Source: Cristatella mucedo (Eukaryota; Bryozoa; Phylactolaemata; Cristatellidae). From it: a DNA stretch of 64,000 nucleotides. Under the pieces are notes generated by a model. It made no database searches. It worked only from the letters and a program-made list of their open reading frames with translations, and was not told the DNA's origin. Below are positions 12,801 through 23,300 of this stretch, piece by piece. The stretch covers positions 12,118,501-12,182,500 of the forward strand of contig WPIO01000008.1 in assembly GCA_009760855.2 (NCBI GenBank), read 5' to 3'. Made by a program: the position numbers and the translations under genes. Position 1 is the first letter of the stretch. Each line of letters opens with the position of its first letter.

Positions 12801-13585
12801 GCAGTCACAACCAGTGGTACGGTTTTCAAAAAACAACTTTACAATGGCCGAAGGTACGCTTCGGGTGGTTGGCCTGCTGCTAATTGAAATCCAATATGAA
12901 TGCTACCGGAATGGCACTGTGCATTGAGAGAATCCCGGCATTTTCTACAATCTCGAAATACACTTCCACATTCATTATTACATGCACGCAGGCAGTGCGC
13001 AAACCCAACACCCATGTCGCTAAAGTGGGCCCGTGCCATACCCACTATATCCAGCGTTACACGGTCGGCTCACCAATGCAACTCGCGAATGCCTCCTTCG
13101 CTCGACAAGCCCGTTCGAGCCGCGCTCACCGCGAGCACACGGTGGCTGCCTTCCTCAGCAGCGCACTCGAGCAGACCGGCAGCGGCAACGCGGACAACAG
13201 GCCAGCGGTGGTGATGGCACACACGCACACACGTGCAGCCGGTAGCCAGCAAAGCCGCTAGCTGCCTGCGCGAGGCGCCTCACGCAGCAGCCAGCGCTGC
13301 CGACGGCGGCGGCGCGGCACTCCTTTACTCGAAGGCCAACGGAGAAAAGTGTGGCCGAGGGGAATCAAGCCGCGAGGAGGCGGCAACGAATTCGCGTGGC
13401 TCACTTACGCCGGCATCTGCCAGCCACTCGGCCACGGGCGCGCCACCATCGTGTTTCGCCATGGCATCAGACAGCAGGCCGTCGTCCAGCAGTGCTGCAG
13501 GTATAGGGTTCGAGCAATCGAACGGTAAGTCGTCGGTGGAGCTGGGCAGCTCGAGGCTCTCCACAGACGTGCTGGGCTCCGCCAT
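572..13585 (-). CDS. DIDO1/PHF3-family PHD-finger protein, 5' part, 3' end outside window
   Basis: Chromatin reader of the DIDO1/PHF3/PPS family; members read histone H3K4 methylation with a PHD finger and contact RNA polymerase II through TFIIS-like and SPOC domains. Fourteen exons (13585-13409, 11812-11597, 9728-8872, 8736-8442, 8323-8231, 7840-7643, 7524-6444, 6220-6055, 5723-5602, 3884-3787, 3108-2956, 2838-2674, 1175-959, 806-572) join in phase for 4073 nt (1357 codons). Order: acidic N-terminus; AT-hook-like RRRGRKPKS; SVVTP repeats; doubled DPDSVPL-QIK motif; basic low-complexity stretch with KRKVGRPPKNP; PHD finger (about 1016-1068); Cys motif CIAAGC-AVYCGPGC; SGKVISGSQAPT; TFIIS-domain start TIRRNVRKTLREMLWNR. 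SPOC is not reached. Several N-terminal junctions are supported only by phase and splice consensus. Confidence 0.9.
959..1175 (-). CDS. DIDO-like exon 13
   Basis: Encodes KRAKAAVLPASAVVVMERYS, then GKVISGSQAPTRATLSEFLL, then KHPSFEVLQP. The SGK-ISG-APT-L-L-HP-FEVL pattern is, from memory, present in invertebrate relatives. Acceptor TTGTTTGTAG|AA. The donor needed for frame is either AAAAAG|GTTTGC (958/959, chosen) or CCTG|GTCGCC (1024/1025); both give phase 1. Confidence 0.75.
1176..2673. other. DIDO-like intron 12
   Basis: About 1.5 kb with no recognised exon or transposon. Exons 12 and 13 join in phase without anything between. It contains the CACGTG/ACGTCAC cluster at 2296-2362. Confidence 0.6.
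2296..2362. promoter_or_regulatory. cluster of CACGTG and ACGTCAC motifs
   Basis: Within 67 bp: GTCACGTCACGTGCG, GTCACGTGCATG and GTAACGTCACATGCG, spaced about 20-30 bp. These contain E-box (CACGTG) and half-CRE (TGACGT) cores. A further CACGTG lies at 2221. Function is inferred only from the motifs. Confidence 0.4.
2674..2838 (-). CDS. DIDO-like exon 12 (Cys motif after PHD)
   Basis: 55 codons. QCIAAGCDRLAAAGAVYCGP and GCTRRYAGDMLRVLE align with DIDO1 KCIGPGC-PDSVYCSNDCILKHAAATMKFL, a Cys4 motif specific to this family. Acceptor AACGTTGCAG|AG, donor GCT|GTGAGT. Confidence 0.9.
2956..3108 (-). CDS. DIDO-like exon 11
   Basis: 51 codons, SKGAKKDGGGVRSPAAGAGS and on to LTKRRVFKKFK. The basic end occupies the place of KKKLKIFQ in DIDO1. 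Acceptor ACAAACGCAG|TC, donor AAG|GTCAGT. A short 117-nt intron follows. Confidence 0.85.
3787..3884 (-). CDS. DIDO-like exon 10
   Basis: Encodes GESASKPRTGSDSARDDRMK, then DREPKERMETSM; charged linker. Acceptor TTTTTTTGCAG|AG is strong, donor ATG|GTAATA. Without this exon, exon 9 (ending in phase 1) cannot join exon 11 (phase 0) without a stop; its 98 nt correct the phase exactly. Confidence 0.82.
4218..4350 (-). mobile_element. LINE 3' tail fragment (family A)
   Basis: AATAATAATA, then CACTTGATAAAGCGCCC and the AGAACTCAATCTCT core, shared with copies near 19800, 25180, 39170, 48450 and 62550. The 25-26 kb copy links this tail to reverse-transcriptase C-terminal coding text. In DIDO-like intron 10. 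Confidence 0.7.
4478..4645 (+). mobile_element. tRNA-derived SINE, family 1
   Basis: B box GGTTCGAATCC at 4530-4540, then the family body (TTTATTGCCAACTGCAAG, AGCCGTTAAGGCTCTCCTGT, CGCTATACAAATGAGGCTGT) and a T-rich end. One of five copies in the window. Confidence 0.85.
5496..5601. repeat. 51-52 bp tandem duplication beside the PHD exon donor
   Basis: Two copies of a unit beginning GGCTGACAGTG and ending GGGCACTTGGA with only a few mismatches. The block runs up to the exon 9 donor. Confidence 0.85.
5602..5723 (-). CDS. DIDO-like exon 9 (second half of PHD finger)
   Basis: Encodes FMICCDRCQEWYHGDCVGIT, then KARGKQIELNREEYICKTCK. With exon 8 it completes a C4HC3 PHD finger nearly identical to DIDO1. 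The two tryptophans (WCIC, QEWYH) correspond to the aromatic residues expected of an H3K4me3 reader. Acceptor GTGCTCCAG|G, donor AAAG|GTATGC. Confidence 0.96.
6055..6220 (-). CDS. DIDO-like exon 8 (acidic region and first half of PHD finger)
   Basis: Encodes GSKGKPRSDGGADEDELIGG, then acidic residues, then DPDRLWCICKRPHDN(R). WCICKRPHDNR holds the first zinc-binding cysteines and aligns with DIDO1 LYCICRQPHNNR. Acceptor TATCTTGTAG|CC, donor ACAG|GTAGCG; 166 nt. Confidence 0.93.
6444..7524 (-). CDS. DIDO-like exon 7 (long Lys/Ala/Pro-rich exon)
   Basis: 1081 nt, one open frame from AESGASGAGKQSSAAQ to DTVTTGA. Includes PVKRKVGRPPKNPQ (AT-hook-like) and SSKKKKKIKKQPEG (nuclear signal). Low complexity, probably disordered. 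Acceptor TTCCGTAG|GC, donor GCAG|GTACCG; a second phase-compatible donor (GGCG|GTGACA) lies just upstream in the transcript. The opposite strand is open for 341 codons but is only a GC-rich shadow. Confidence 0.82.
7643..7840 (-). CDS. DIDO-like exon 6 (doubled DPDSVPL-QIK motif)
   Basis: 66 codons. KKKMAEASDSSDDSDSSD is followed by DPDSVPLMQIKQKL, a Gln run, and DPDSVPLVQIKRSLQE. Human DIDO1 has a comparable acidic tract followed by two LTLKELQNRL/LKGIQSRL-type repeats before its PHD finger, so this motif is probably homologous. Acceptor CTTTGCAG|AA, donor GAG|GTGGGG. Confidence 0.8.
8231..8323 (-). CDS. DIDO-like exon 5
   Basis: 31 codons, PTSTATPGKKRKDGGGAASE, then RHVHAREQSVK. GKKRKD resembles a nuclear localisation signal. 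Acceptor CGCTGACAG|CC, donor AAG|GTACGT, phase 0 at both ends. Confidence 0.7.
8442..8736 (-). CDS. DIDO-like exon 4
   Basis: Encodes (S)FSTDQRSSGRRRRRSVRIC, then EQDPRDFLQELRQGHYLKPR and a Pro/Ala-rich end. The RRRRRS stretch is a possible nuclear signal. Acceptor GCGCCTTCAG|C; a second acceptor 33 nt further in (CGTCGTAG|G) has the same phase and cannot be excluded. Donor GAG|GTAAGC. Confidence 0.75.
8872..9728 (-). CDS. DIDO-like exon 3 (AT-hook-like motif and SVVTP repeats)
   Basis: 857 nt. After AMAAQGAADGSLSVRSL it holds VPRRRGRKPKSLLQ (AT-hook-like), a run of 14 Ala with one-codon breaks, and then a Ser/Thr/Val repeat tract at about 8905-9260. Acceptor CACGGTGCAG|GC, donor CCGAG|GTACGC; ends in phase 2. 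Low complexity throughout, so probably disordered. The plus strand of this exon is also open for 257 codons because of the repeats. Confidence 0.8.
8905..9260 (-). repeat. 15-bp coding minisatellite
   Basis: In-frame 15-bp units encode SVVTP and variants (SVATP, SVVTS, SGGTP, SGNTS). There is higher-order repetition: the block SSGNTSSVVT occurs twice. Every unit preserves the frame. Confidence 0.9.
9729..11596. other. DIDO-like intron 2
   Basis: About 1.9 kb; nothing recognised apart from the polypyrimidine-rich acceptor side. No coding frame longer than 115 codons, and none with a domain. Confidence 0.5.
11597..11812 (-). CDS. DIDO-like exon 2
   Basis: 72 codons, DERFGLAGDQLISMGDLIGG and on to FDLVDTIIQ. 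Acidic, no known domain. Acceptor CCATTGAAG|GA, donor CAG|GTACTA, phase 0 at both ends. It is in frame with exons 1 and 3, but membership of this gene is inferred from order, strand and phase. Confidence 0.65.
11813..13408. other. DIDO-like intron 1
   Basis: About 1.6 kb; nothing recognised. Short GC-rich frames near 12884-13261 look like composition effects. Confidence 0.5.
13409..13585 (-). CDS. DIDO-like exon 1 (start codon)
   Basis: Encodes MAEPSTSVESLELPSSTDDL, then PFDCSNPIPAALLDDGLLSD and more to WLADAG; acidic, no known domain. Donor GGC|GTAAGT, 59 codons. A good acceptor (GTATTGCAG) lies 28 nt before the ATG (exon side from 13613), so a 5' UTR intron or a leader trans-splice site is likely. 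The frame stays open further upstream, so the start choice rests on this acceptor. Confidence 0.7.
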
Positions 13586-15027
13586 CACGAAGCTTTCAAA
13601 AAGACAGCGAATCCTGCAATACAGCGTGCGATAGCTACACCACTCGCAGCAACGGCTACATTTTTCTTTTCCTTGCATGCGTGCACACGCGGCACGTGCG
13701 CGTATGTACAAGAGAACACGGGCTACTCGATGTATTTAGATCTCTCGGTTGAGAGCCTCGCAAACAGCAGTCTTATCGGCAGAATTTAACACTAACAAGC
13801 TCTTTCACTTTCTTGTCACACAGTGATCCAGTTCATTGAAACACCACTGCCGTGATATATACACCACAAGCAAATCAACTCGCCTGTATAGCAAGAGGTC
13901 CTCCCTGTACACCTTGGGCAATGCATAATGCATAAGAAACGAATGTTAGGCTCAGCATACCACATTTTAGTGCACATTTATCGTGCAACCCCGGCCATAG
14001 CAGGCAGCTGAATTTTAACTGTCACATTAAGTAAGTATATGGTAATGCCAGCCGGGATATGCCCTGCCGTACATGAAGGCTAACATCAAAGGTCAAGGTC
14101 GTTAACAACAGCACCCATTTCGGCAGCCCCAACTGTGACCTGCAGCAACAGGTTGAGAAGGCCACATAGCAGTGTTGTCGAGTAAGAGAAAATCATATGC
14201 ATGCGAGCACACGGGCACACAACACATGCATGCACACCCGGCACGGATCATCACGTGATGGCTGAAGACACGGCCACAACGGCTGAAATTGCTGTACAAG
14301 CGAACCCAAGCACTCAGAATCCTTGGCTGGAAGACGGCATGCCACTCCAGATGTAGCAGTCAACGGTTCTATCATTCTGCACTGTGACACTATTAGTTCA
14401 CATACTCTTTCACAATAATAAACAGCACTGGCATGAAATTAGTAGCCTTCGCGAACACCACAGCAGAGCTGGGGAAGAGGGTACGACTGCCAAAACAAAG
14501 CAGAGACGAGTAAGCTTGCCAATACGATCTTCCTCGCGACCTTATAGATGGACCAGTTCAGAGGCAGCCTTGAGGGTACACAGTTTGCTATGGTAAGTGT
14601 TGCGTCGAATTCCTGCTCCATCCATCATTTCAGCATTGCAGTCCCCACGTCGCTTCATGGGTACTACTTCACTTTGCAAAACCGCTACCCGGTTAAGTTC
14701 AACACAAGACGGGATAGCACATCACTTGCATGACTGCCAACTCACTCGAATTCTGCCCACTCCAACCGTCTTGAACCAAAATCCTTATTGTCTATAGTGT
14801 TGCTTGATGATCCAGAATTGTGCCACGGTCGGCAATGGAAAAAACGTCAGGTACCACCGGCAAATGATAGCACATCAGTGTCAGCAACTAGCATTGAGCC
14901 AGGCTCCATATTTTCCCAATACTTTCCCCAATTATTAGACTTGCCCGGTTCTCCTCAGCGTGAGCCGACAGAGGAGCATCCTTATCCTACCAGTGCACGT
15001 GACCGAGTACACAACACACTATTTCAC

Positions 15028-15803
15028 ACTACGTGGCCTTGTGTGTACAAAGAGCCATTGCTAGCCCAGAAACGGACGTACCCTCACGGAGTTGGCCAAC
15101 CATTCAAAGCTGAGCGACCGATTTCGAGTTGTCCAGCAGTAGCCAGCCATCGTGGTAATTTAAGAAGAATAAAACACAATCAGATAGAACCAGCACATCT
15201 TGCAGCAGTACGCTTACACTCACAACTAAATTTGTCACGAAGGACGTTCTGAGCATTGACATCCATGGAAAAACCGGTTCCGCTGAGTCTAAATCTTCCA
15301 GCGATCAGGTTCACTGAGAAGCTGAACGTTATGCCCATGCATCTCAATAGACACAACCCAGTGCCTCTAGGTATGGATGAATTCATCCGGCACTGTTTAA
15401 TGAGCAGGTTCTCCAATGCACTGCAACCAGGCAGGTAGCCAGCCGAGATAGCTCGCAGATAATGGTCCTCCGAACACTGGGTGAATTTTGGTGGATTTGA
15501 GTCATATGATCACTGTCGATGAATACAGGCGTATCCAGACCTATGTAGCAGCCCACTTGGTGGTGCCAGACTAGGCATTCAACCCCACGAGATGCCTTCC
15601 TTGTGAGAAGCGAGAGCAGTGGCCGATTAGGGGAGCATAATTCCTCACCGACCAGAGACGAATGCAGCCTCTAGACGCTGTTTTAATAACTGTTGGCCTT
15701 GTGCACAAAGAGCGACTGCTAGCCGAAAAACGGTATGCCTCACGGAGTTGGTCCAACCATTGCAATGCTGAGCAACCAATTCCGAGTTTTCTACACTTGC
15801 CTC
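15028..15803. repeat. pair of diverged direct repeats of about 110 bp
   Basis: 15028-15142 and 15690-15803 share GTGGCCTTGTG, ACAAAGAGC, CTCACGGAGTTGG and CCAACCATT blocks in order. Intergenic, family unknown. Confidence 0.7.
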
Positions 15804-15985
15804 ACTGTTCAAGAAACGATTCAAGAGCAGCACGGCACCCTCAGAATACTGCAATCTCTCTTAAAATTTTAAGCATATTTGGCCGACCATTCGTTCCCTG
15901 GAGCAAAGGTGCAGGTCAGCTTCCATGCTGCTGCATCTCGGACGTGCCGGGTCGTGGGCTGGGTGGTGCAAATCATGTATCTCCG

Positions 15986-16330
15986 TCAGTAACTCCACAA
16001 AGACATAAAGACCATGTGGGTGTTACGCAGGAGAGTTTTGTATAGCGCACTCACAGCCTAAGTGGCTTTCGGTAAAGGCCACAATATGGTCATCGGCCGC
16101 CAAAATACTACAGCTAGTAAAGCTGTGCATGACTTCTAGCCTGCTTGCCGCGCTGTGATGCTCAGCACGAGTGCTTGTGCTGCCCCAGCATGCTTGCATA
16201 GACGAGTAGGTCGCCTCTCACCTGCTTTCTTGCACAGGAGGCGTCCTCCCTGAGTAGCTTGAAAACGTAGAGCAGAGAAATGCAACGTTAGGTTTCTAAA
16301 CACGCTATATAGCCTCAAAACTCACACAGA
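15986..16330 (-). mobile_element. LINE 3' fragment (family B)
   Basis: GTAACTCCACAAAGACATAAAG and GGGTGTTACGCAGGAGAGTTTT are shared with 55845-55890, where the same sequence continues into reverse-transcriptase C-terminal text. Confidence 0.6.
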
Positions 16331-19300
16331 GGCTAGGCTCTTGGAATTTACTGAACATCGGCTTGGTTGAAATGTGCACTCATGCACATACGCACACGCA
16401 TGCACTCACACAGTGCGAGGAGGGGCCAGATTGCTGCAGCAGACTGCAAGCACCCACAGGTCAAACCTAAAAAGCCCAATCGTCTCTGGCCAGGTGCTAA
16501 ACCTGCGGCTCAAGCCGTTGCTCTGTTGCCGACATCTAATGCAAGTTCATCAAAGAAGCACTAGCTGTATAAAAGCTAGTATAAAAAGCTAGCATATAAA
16601 GGCTAGTACCAAAATCTAGTGCAGCACAGCGAGCTCCAGCTCTGCCTTGCATGCCCCCCAAATTTAAGTCGCTTTCATGCACACGAGCTAGCGCACCAAC
16701 TCTGCCCTGGAAGCCGTAGAAGGCAATCCCCGACGAGACGACCAGTACAGGTGACCGACACATGATAATAAGACATTTAGCCAAAGGCAGGTGGGCGGCA
16801 AAATTTCCCGGAGCCACAAAGCCCTACTAAGAAAAGGCCATTGCGTCGTGCTGCTACAATTGCATTTCGAAGAACGAGCTTCCTTCTCAGAAAGCCCACC
16901 GTACCGACTATCTCTAGCTTTACGGTGGCCTGTAAGCAGCGCAGACATTTCGCACATAAAGCATAAGCTTGTGGAAAATGATCAACGCTACGGCTGTCAA
17001 CATTAGTCGCATTTGTCGGATCAGGACACCGACACGTTGCTGCATCGGACGGGGCCGAAAGTGCTGCTCAGTCAGCAGTCACCAAAATAATGAGAAAACG
17101 CGATCATTGAGAGATCAATCTTGAACCAATTTGTTCTAGCTTCAGAACCTTTTGCGGAAGATCATGCGATGGTTGGCCAATGTTACAACCACCAGTCAAT
17201 ACATTTAAGCCTCAAGAACCTTATACGCCACAGGACACGTGGCGCCAGAACAGCAGCACCACTCAAAACCTACCTGGAAACAAATTGTCACATTCCAACA
17301 CGGACGGCTCTTTGACGGCAAGCGAAACAGGTGGTTTTGCTCAGGGTTCGCTTCAACTGACTCAACGAGCACACAGCTTATTATTTTTAAGCAGTTGCTA
17401 ACTGCCGCCCAACACGGGCTGTGTGATAATGTTATAGTCGATCGCGTGTAAGTCAAATGCCCCCCAAATCCCTACTAACGACTCGGCGGCGCTAGCAGCC
17501 TGATTCCACTTTGACGGGGAGCGAGCCTGTTTTACAACTGATGGAAAAAAGAGTAGCACGACAAACAAGAACCATGCGCTCCAGCTGCATGCGACTGTAA
17601 GAAATAGCTCGCAGCCATGGGGCGACCGTGAGCGATGGTGGACATCGCCGAAGAACGGGGAGGGGCGCTAAGCAACTGCAGCGCTCGATTCACTTCGAAC
17701 AGTATGAAAAATTTAATTTCACACGCGGCCACAGCGCGACCAACACGAACGAAGCGAACGAGCTCTAGCGAACCGAGCGGACCTGGCGACCGTAACGTCC
17801 ATTACCGTTTCCGTCGTGCTTAAGAACCGTGAAGAATAGAGGCGTACGCGTTTGATATGTCTCGGAGGAAAATTCTGTTATGCAGCCCAGGGCCGGCCGC
17901 GCCAAGTACTCGCACGCACGGAGTAACCGATCGGGGCTTACGGCAGTGTAGCGGCGGCGGAATCCGCTCCACTCCACGCCGCAGCGTTCTCCGAACTCGA
18001 CGCTGTGCCAACGCTCCTGTCACAGTCGGGTATTCACACTTAAAACTTGCTAATATTCTAAATAAGAGCACATGTTACGCACCTAAAAAACCGGCGGCGA
18101 TTTTAGTGAGCCGCGATCTCATTAACAACCGCTCACTCGCAGCCATGACAGTCACGTGCCATACGGTACTATTATTACCCTCAGCGGAAGAAGGCGCAGT
18201 CGGTGGTGGGCGTGGAGAACAGAAATCGATCGCCTGCCGGCGGCGCTGACGCGACATTTCGCAAAAGAGATCCGTATCGAAACAATGCCACCACCTGCGA
18301 GAACTCCCAAGACCGCGAAGCTTAAGAACCACGGAAGACCCCAGTGCCAAACCGGCCTCATAATAATAATAATTACATACCGATAGCGTTCTGAGAATTA
18401 AATCTCTTTCCAGGCACTTGCATATGCTGTAAAGGAAGCCATCCTGCAATGAATATAGCCGACTAGCTAGAAGACTTTTTCCGTTTACAGCAAACTCATA
18501 GGCAATATAGCAGGCTCAGGCCAGTCTCCATTGGCAGACAGTGGGCTCAGATTAGGTCCTTGCCGAGCCAGGATTTTCGTTTAGGGGTACAATGAAAGCA
18601 AATATTTCACTTAGGGGACTAGACCCGCAAGATTTTCAAGTGGGCGGGACCAGAACCGCATTTGACCCTAAAAAATTATAGCTTAAAACTATCGTTAGTT
18701 TGGCAGTTGCTCATTGAATGATAAAGCATAATTCTTTGTTGGTGACTACGCTGAGCCCCATCCAGCCCGGCTGAGTCGAAAACTTGGGACAGACAGTCGT
18801 CTTACGACGAGTATATTGTGCTACGAAAGCTGAAGCAGTACACCGTAATGCAGTAGTTTAAATACGATTAAGCATCCCCCAGCATCACCAACAGTGCGGT
18901 ATACCCAACGTCCTACCTTTGCTTTTTGCAGCGATTGCAATACAGCTAAAGTGAGACATAAGAGCCCAACCAGCAGGCCAAAGCACTTAGGTTACAAAAA
19001 CACATTCTCGGAGCTTAGAAGCTGAGTCTTCCCTTGGTTTAAGGTCACCTGTTCGTGTTTCCAAGATTCGCTTTCGAACTTCTGAGCTGTACAGCTAGAA
19101 GGCAATGATCTGTTAAAGCTTGGTGCGAAACTTCAAATCCACAAAGGCCTATCCAGATAGAGGACCTGAGGCACCCTCTCCTCTCCGGCTGGAGCAGTGT
19201 GCGATTTTCCGAAGCCATCACTTGCTCGAATAGACCCATACAAAAGCTGCCCGTGGATATCGCAAGAAAAAATGCATGTTTGTCCACCACCACCCAAAGC

Positions 19301-19780
19301 CAGACAGGCAGCCAGCTACGAGCCAACAGCTCACGGCAGAGGAAAGTACAATTCATCGACACATGGACCCGAATAAAAATTTTAAAAGGCTACACTCAAA
19401 ACACCAGTATGCTAAAAAAAACGCAACAGGGCGACCTGGTTAAAAATATTACTGGGCAGGTTCAATTAAGCCTCACCGTTAGCATCGACGTTATCCAGCT
19501 CGGACACATCACAGTATATACAACTATTTTTTCGCCTGCTAATATGTCAAAACGTGAGAATGGACTTGAGGCAAACTACAAAATCGATGAGCAATCGGGA
19601 ATTACATGGTAGCTCGATCGCCAATGGGACCTGTTGAACGGCTACAAAATCACGAAACGGCTCGATCCTCCAAAGAAAGCAATACACACATTTTGGAGTT
19701 TCTCCACTCTGGATAGCATCACCGCCGACTCATCATTAGTTTGACCTCCCGGTGATAACTCTTTGAAACTCAGTGACAAT
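16331..19780. other. intergenic, nothing recognised
   Basis: No gene or transposon identified. A short AAAGCTAGTAT-like tandem repeat lies at 16562-16620. Frames up to 137 codons lack domains. Confidence 0.5.
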
Positions 19781-19784
19781 GGTA

Positions 19785-20330
19785 ACAATAAATAGTGATC
19801 CTGATAACAATAAGACATCTGTATAGCACCCTAACAGAATTAAATCTCTATTAGGCACTTTACATTTGCTGTCAAGGAAGCATATCAATTGCTTAGTGAT
19901 AACTTGCACAGGATCAGTACACATAAGCACACACAAAATACAAATCACATGGTTCCAGCAAATGCTCTAAGAAACACGGGCGTTCGTTTTTTGCTTCTTC
20001 GTATATGTTGTCAAGTCAGGTGGATGTCGTGACGTCAGCCGGGAGTGAGTTCCCAGCTTTGGAAGCATATACTTTAAAGGTGCGGTCTCCAAACGATTTG
20101 GGTTTGGTTAGAGGCACAGCTAAACGACTAGAGTCAAAACAGCGAGTGGCCTGATGCCGAGGCTTCCTGATTTGGGAGGTAGGTCGGGTAGGCAGGCTGG
20201 AGAATAAAGGGACATATAATAAAACAAAACCTAGGCCGATCGGCTGCTCGATGGAGAGCAAATGCAGGTCGGTGAAAGTGCTGTAACGTTGCAACTGCAA
20301 TGGTCACGACAGACAAGCCTAGCAGCAGAT
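19785..20330 (-). mobile_element. LINE 3' end with C-terminal coding remnant (family A)
   Basis: The minus strand from 20300 reads SSRLAVPLTKPKSFGDRTFK and then NSLP, matching the LINE C-terminal pattern (VPRTRLKSFGDRAFSVAAPKLWNSLP). The tail ends at 19850-19785 with the AATTAAATCTCTATTAGGCA core and an AT-rich end. Truncated at the 5' side. Confidence 0.75.
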
Positions 20331-23300
20331 GTGTGCACCAAATGAATCGGAATATATACCCGGAGCCAAGAACTACATTGACCGGAAGCCATGATGACTA
20401 GACGTATGTTCGGTAGCCCTACTAGGAACTATAAACATTCCTGTCAGCACGGCTCGTCAGCCCGTGCAGTCACCTTTAGTTGGGAAAATACGGCTTGCAA
20501 AAAATTTACGAATTGAGGAACACAAATGAAATGATACAACAACCTACCGAGTTCTCACTCGCTGCATTACTTCCTCTGGATCTGGAGCAGACAAGCTGCA
20601 CTGCACAATTTCGGAATCACGACCGCACGATACTAGATACCAAGCCTACCGCCCTGATACCCAGCCCTTAAAATTACTGGTGGATCCCAGGTAGGATAGA
20701 ATTTTTGGTGCATTCACATTTTTTAAATATTTCGAGCTCGTAAAAGACTTGTAGCATCCATCTGACGTCACATCCTTGTGGTTTTTGCAACTAGCCGCCC
20801 GCGGTGATTGATTACCGATCCAATATTTTCGACAATTCACATGTGATCTACCACTGCAAGCCTCAAGTCAGCTAATATCAACCAGGCGGCTCAAACACGA
20901 ACATACTAGCCAATGTATGCACATGATAGCATCTCAACACTGACGTGGGCACAAATACAAATAGCCACTGCAGCACAAACAAATAAAAACAAATGCCGGG
21001 GCAAAGACAACAACGAAATGGTGCTGGAAAAATAACACGATCACAATGCCATAAATAAAGCATTGGAAGCACAAGCTTTATTAGCAGCATATTTTTAATG
21101 CAGCAGAATTCTGGCAAAACTTAAAAGTCCTGTTATCTTGCTAGTTTAAACATGCTACTGCACACTCTATATGTCTTTCTTGATTTCCAGAATTCTTGAC
21201 AGTGTAGCCAAAAAGCCGTAAGGTCCCAGTGAGTACTCTTGCAATATATCATGTATCATACCGCAGGTGGACTAAATATCAGGCGATCCCAGCTCATCGG
21301 TGTCAATAATACTTTCTCAGCTCATCAGTGTCAATAATACTTTCACCGGAGGTAAATGCCAGCAGACGCTTTCCAGCTGTTACTTTGAGCCGAAGAAAGC
21401 AGTGAGGAGGTCGATTGTCAAACAGATTGATCATCGGTGAAGAACCTGCTTGAGGCAAAGCACAATGATGTGATCCATATCGCCATAAGCTCATTTGCAG
21501 CTTGAACGTTGCTCAGGGCACACTAAACTGAAAAATACTGGTAGTGTTGTCGTCACTGGCCACTGCATTCTCACTCGATTAGCTTGCCTTGGGCAAGTGG
21601 TGCTGGCAACTTTGATCGATTCTTGATGAGTTTGTTTCTACTTGTATCCACACATTCAGTCTGCATTCTGCCGAGTATTATTCGAACTGGTCTATGAGAC
21701 TCGTACCATCTAATCATCTACTTACACGTATGAGAGGCAGAAAGAATCTAACTAGCTCTGCATCGTCTGAATGGTTAAGACACTCGAGAGTCAAGTTCGT
21801 GTTGTCAATCACACGCTGCACTGAATCAGCACCCTCATTTGTCTCAAGGCAACCGCAACTGATCGATAGTCTTTGCCGAACCACTCGGCGGTCGGTCAAG
21901 CACTTTCGACTTGGATCCGAGATGCTAACAAAACTTGGGCACTTGGGGTAAGGCAATTAAATAATTCAAATGAATAAACACTGCAGATCTACAATACAGA
22001 ACCACAGAGCTATAAAATAAAACCCAGATCTACACGACTGGCCTTCAGGAAAGACGCTGCATTAAGTGCTCAACCCCAAATGCAAGAGACGCTTCGCGGA
22101 CCCCCGTGACGAATTCCTTATCTCTAGTATTTGGTATAGAATTTGGTCAAGGTCTTCCCCCCCCCCGTCGGACCTCGGGTGCATTGGAGTACAGCCTAAA
22201 TGTCCTACCATTAACAATCAACATCAAAAGCGGTTGCAAGCAAGGGGCGAAAAAATGCTGCTATTCGTTGGACTCCAGCAGTTCGTCAAAAGGGGGCTTA
22301 GCGCTGCATCTTCATATTCACGAAACAGTAATCTAAGGTGGGCGATTGAAAAGCTTTTGGGCGGCCTCGTTCTGCCAAAGTCCTAATTTCACAAGAGTGA
22401 AATCAGTACAGCCTGGGTGCCACGCTTTGGCAGAATGTACCTTAAAAACAGTGCTGTGAATTATTAATTAATTTTTTAATGTGTTTAAGCTAAAGCAATC
22501 ACAGCAAGTACACATCTGCTTCGGACGGATCGCTTTGGACGGTTTATAACATAGTCTGGAATGGTTACCAACGTAAAAAAAACGGAGCACCTAATGAGCC
22601 ACCTGACAAGCAACAAACAAGAATGTACCGAAGACATGATGCATATACGAATTTTGGGACGACCATAAGAACTTACAGATATTGTTTATACCACACGTGA
22701 CTATGGCGACTTCAGCAGAAATGCTAGGCTTAGTCAACTTTACTGAAGTCGTTGTTCACGGTTTCGTGCACCGGTCATTATTTTATGTGGTCTCTTAGTA
22801 TGCTACAGGACATGAGCAGGAACAGAAACACAATGGAATTTCAGTACAGCTGAGAGAACCATAGAGGCAGCAGTAGAAGCAGTATTATTTTGCCACCCAA
22901 AATATCTTGCAGCAGTTACATTCACGAGGCAGTATTTCTGTTGATATATACAAGAAGCTGATGTCCACTTTATATCTCTATTTCCTTCGCACAGAGTAGT
23001 GGATCAGCCAAGCTGAAAAGTAAATAAGGTAACCAAAATAACCCAGGTCCAGAAGTGTACATGGAAGGAAGAATTAAAATGGCACCGTCTTGACAGGTAG
23101 TTAGTGCTTTTACTCTTGCTAATAGTCTTTTTTAGCTTTAGATTACATATTGTGTCTAGCCTTCGGTTGTGAACTTCTTGTTTCGTCTTTGGATTGTCAG
23201 CGATCCTTAACCAATTGTAACTTCGAGGAAAGGCCATGTCCTAGACCCAGTGGACCGCATGAAGAGATGCATGGCTTCTAGCCAATCATGAAAGAATGCA

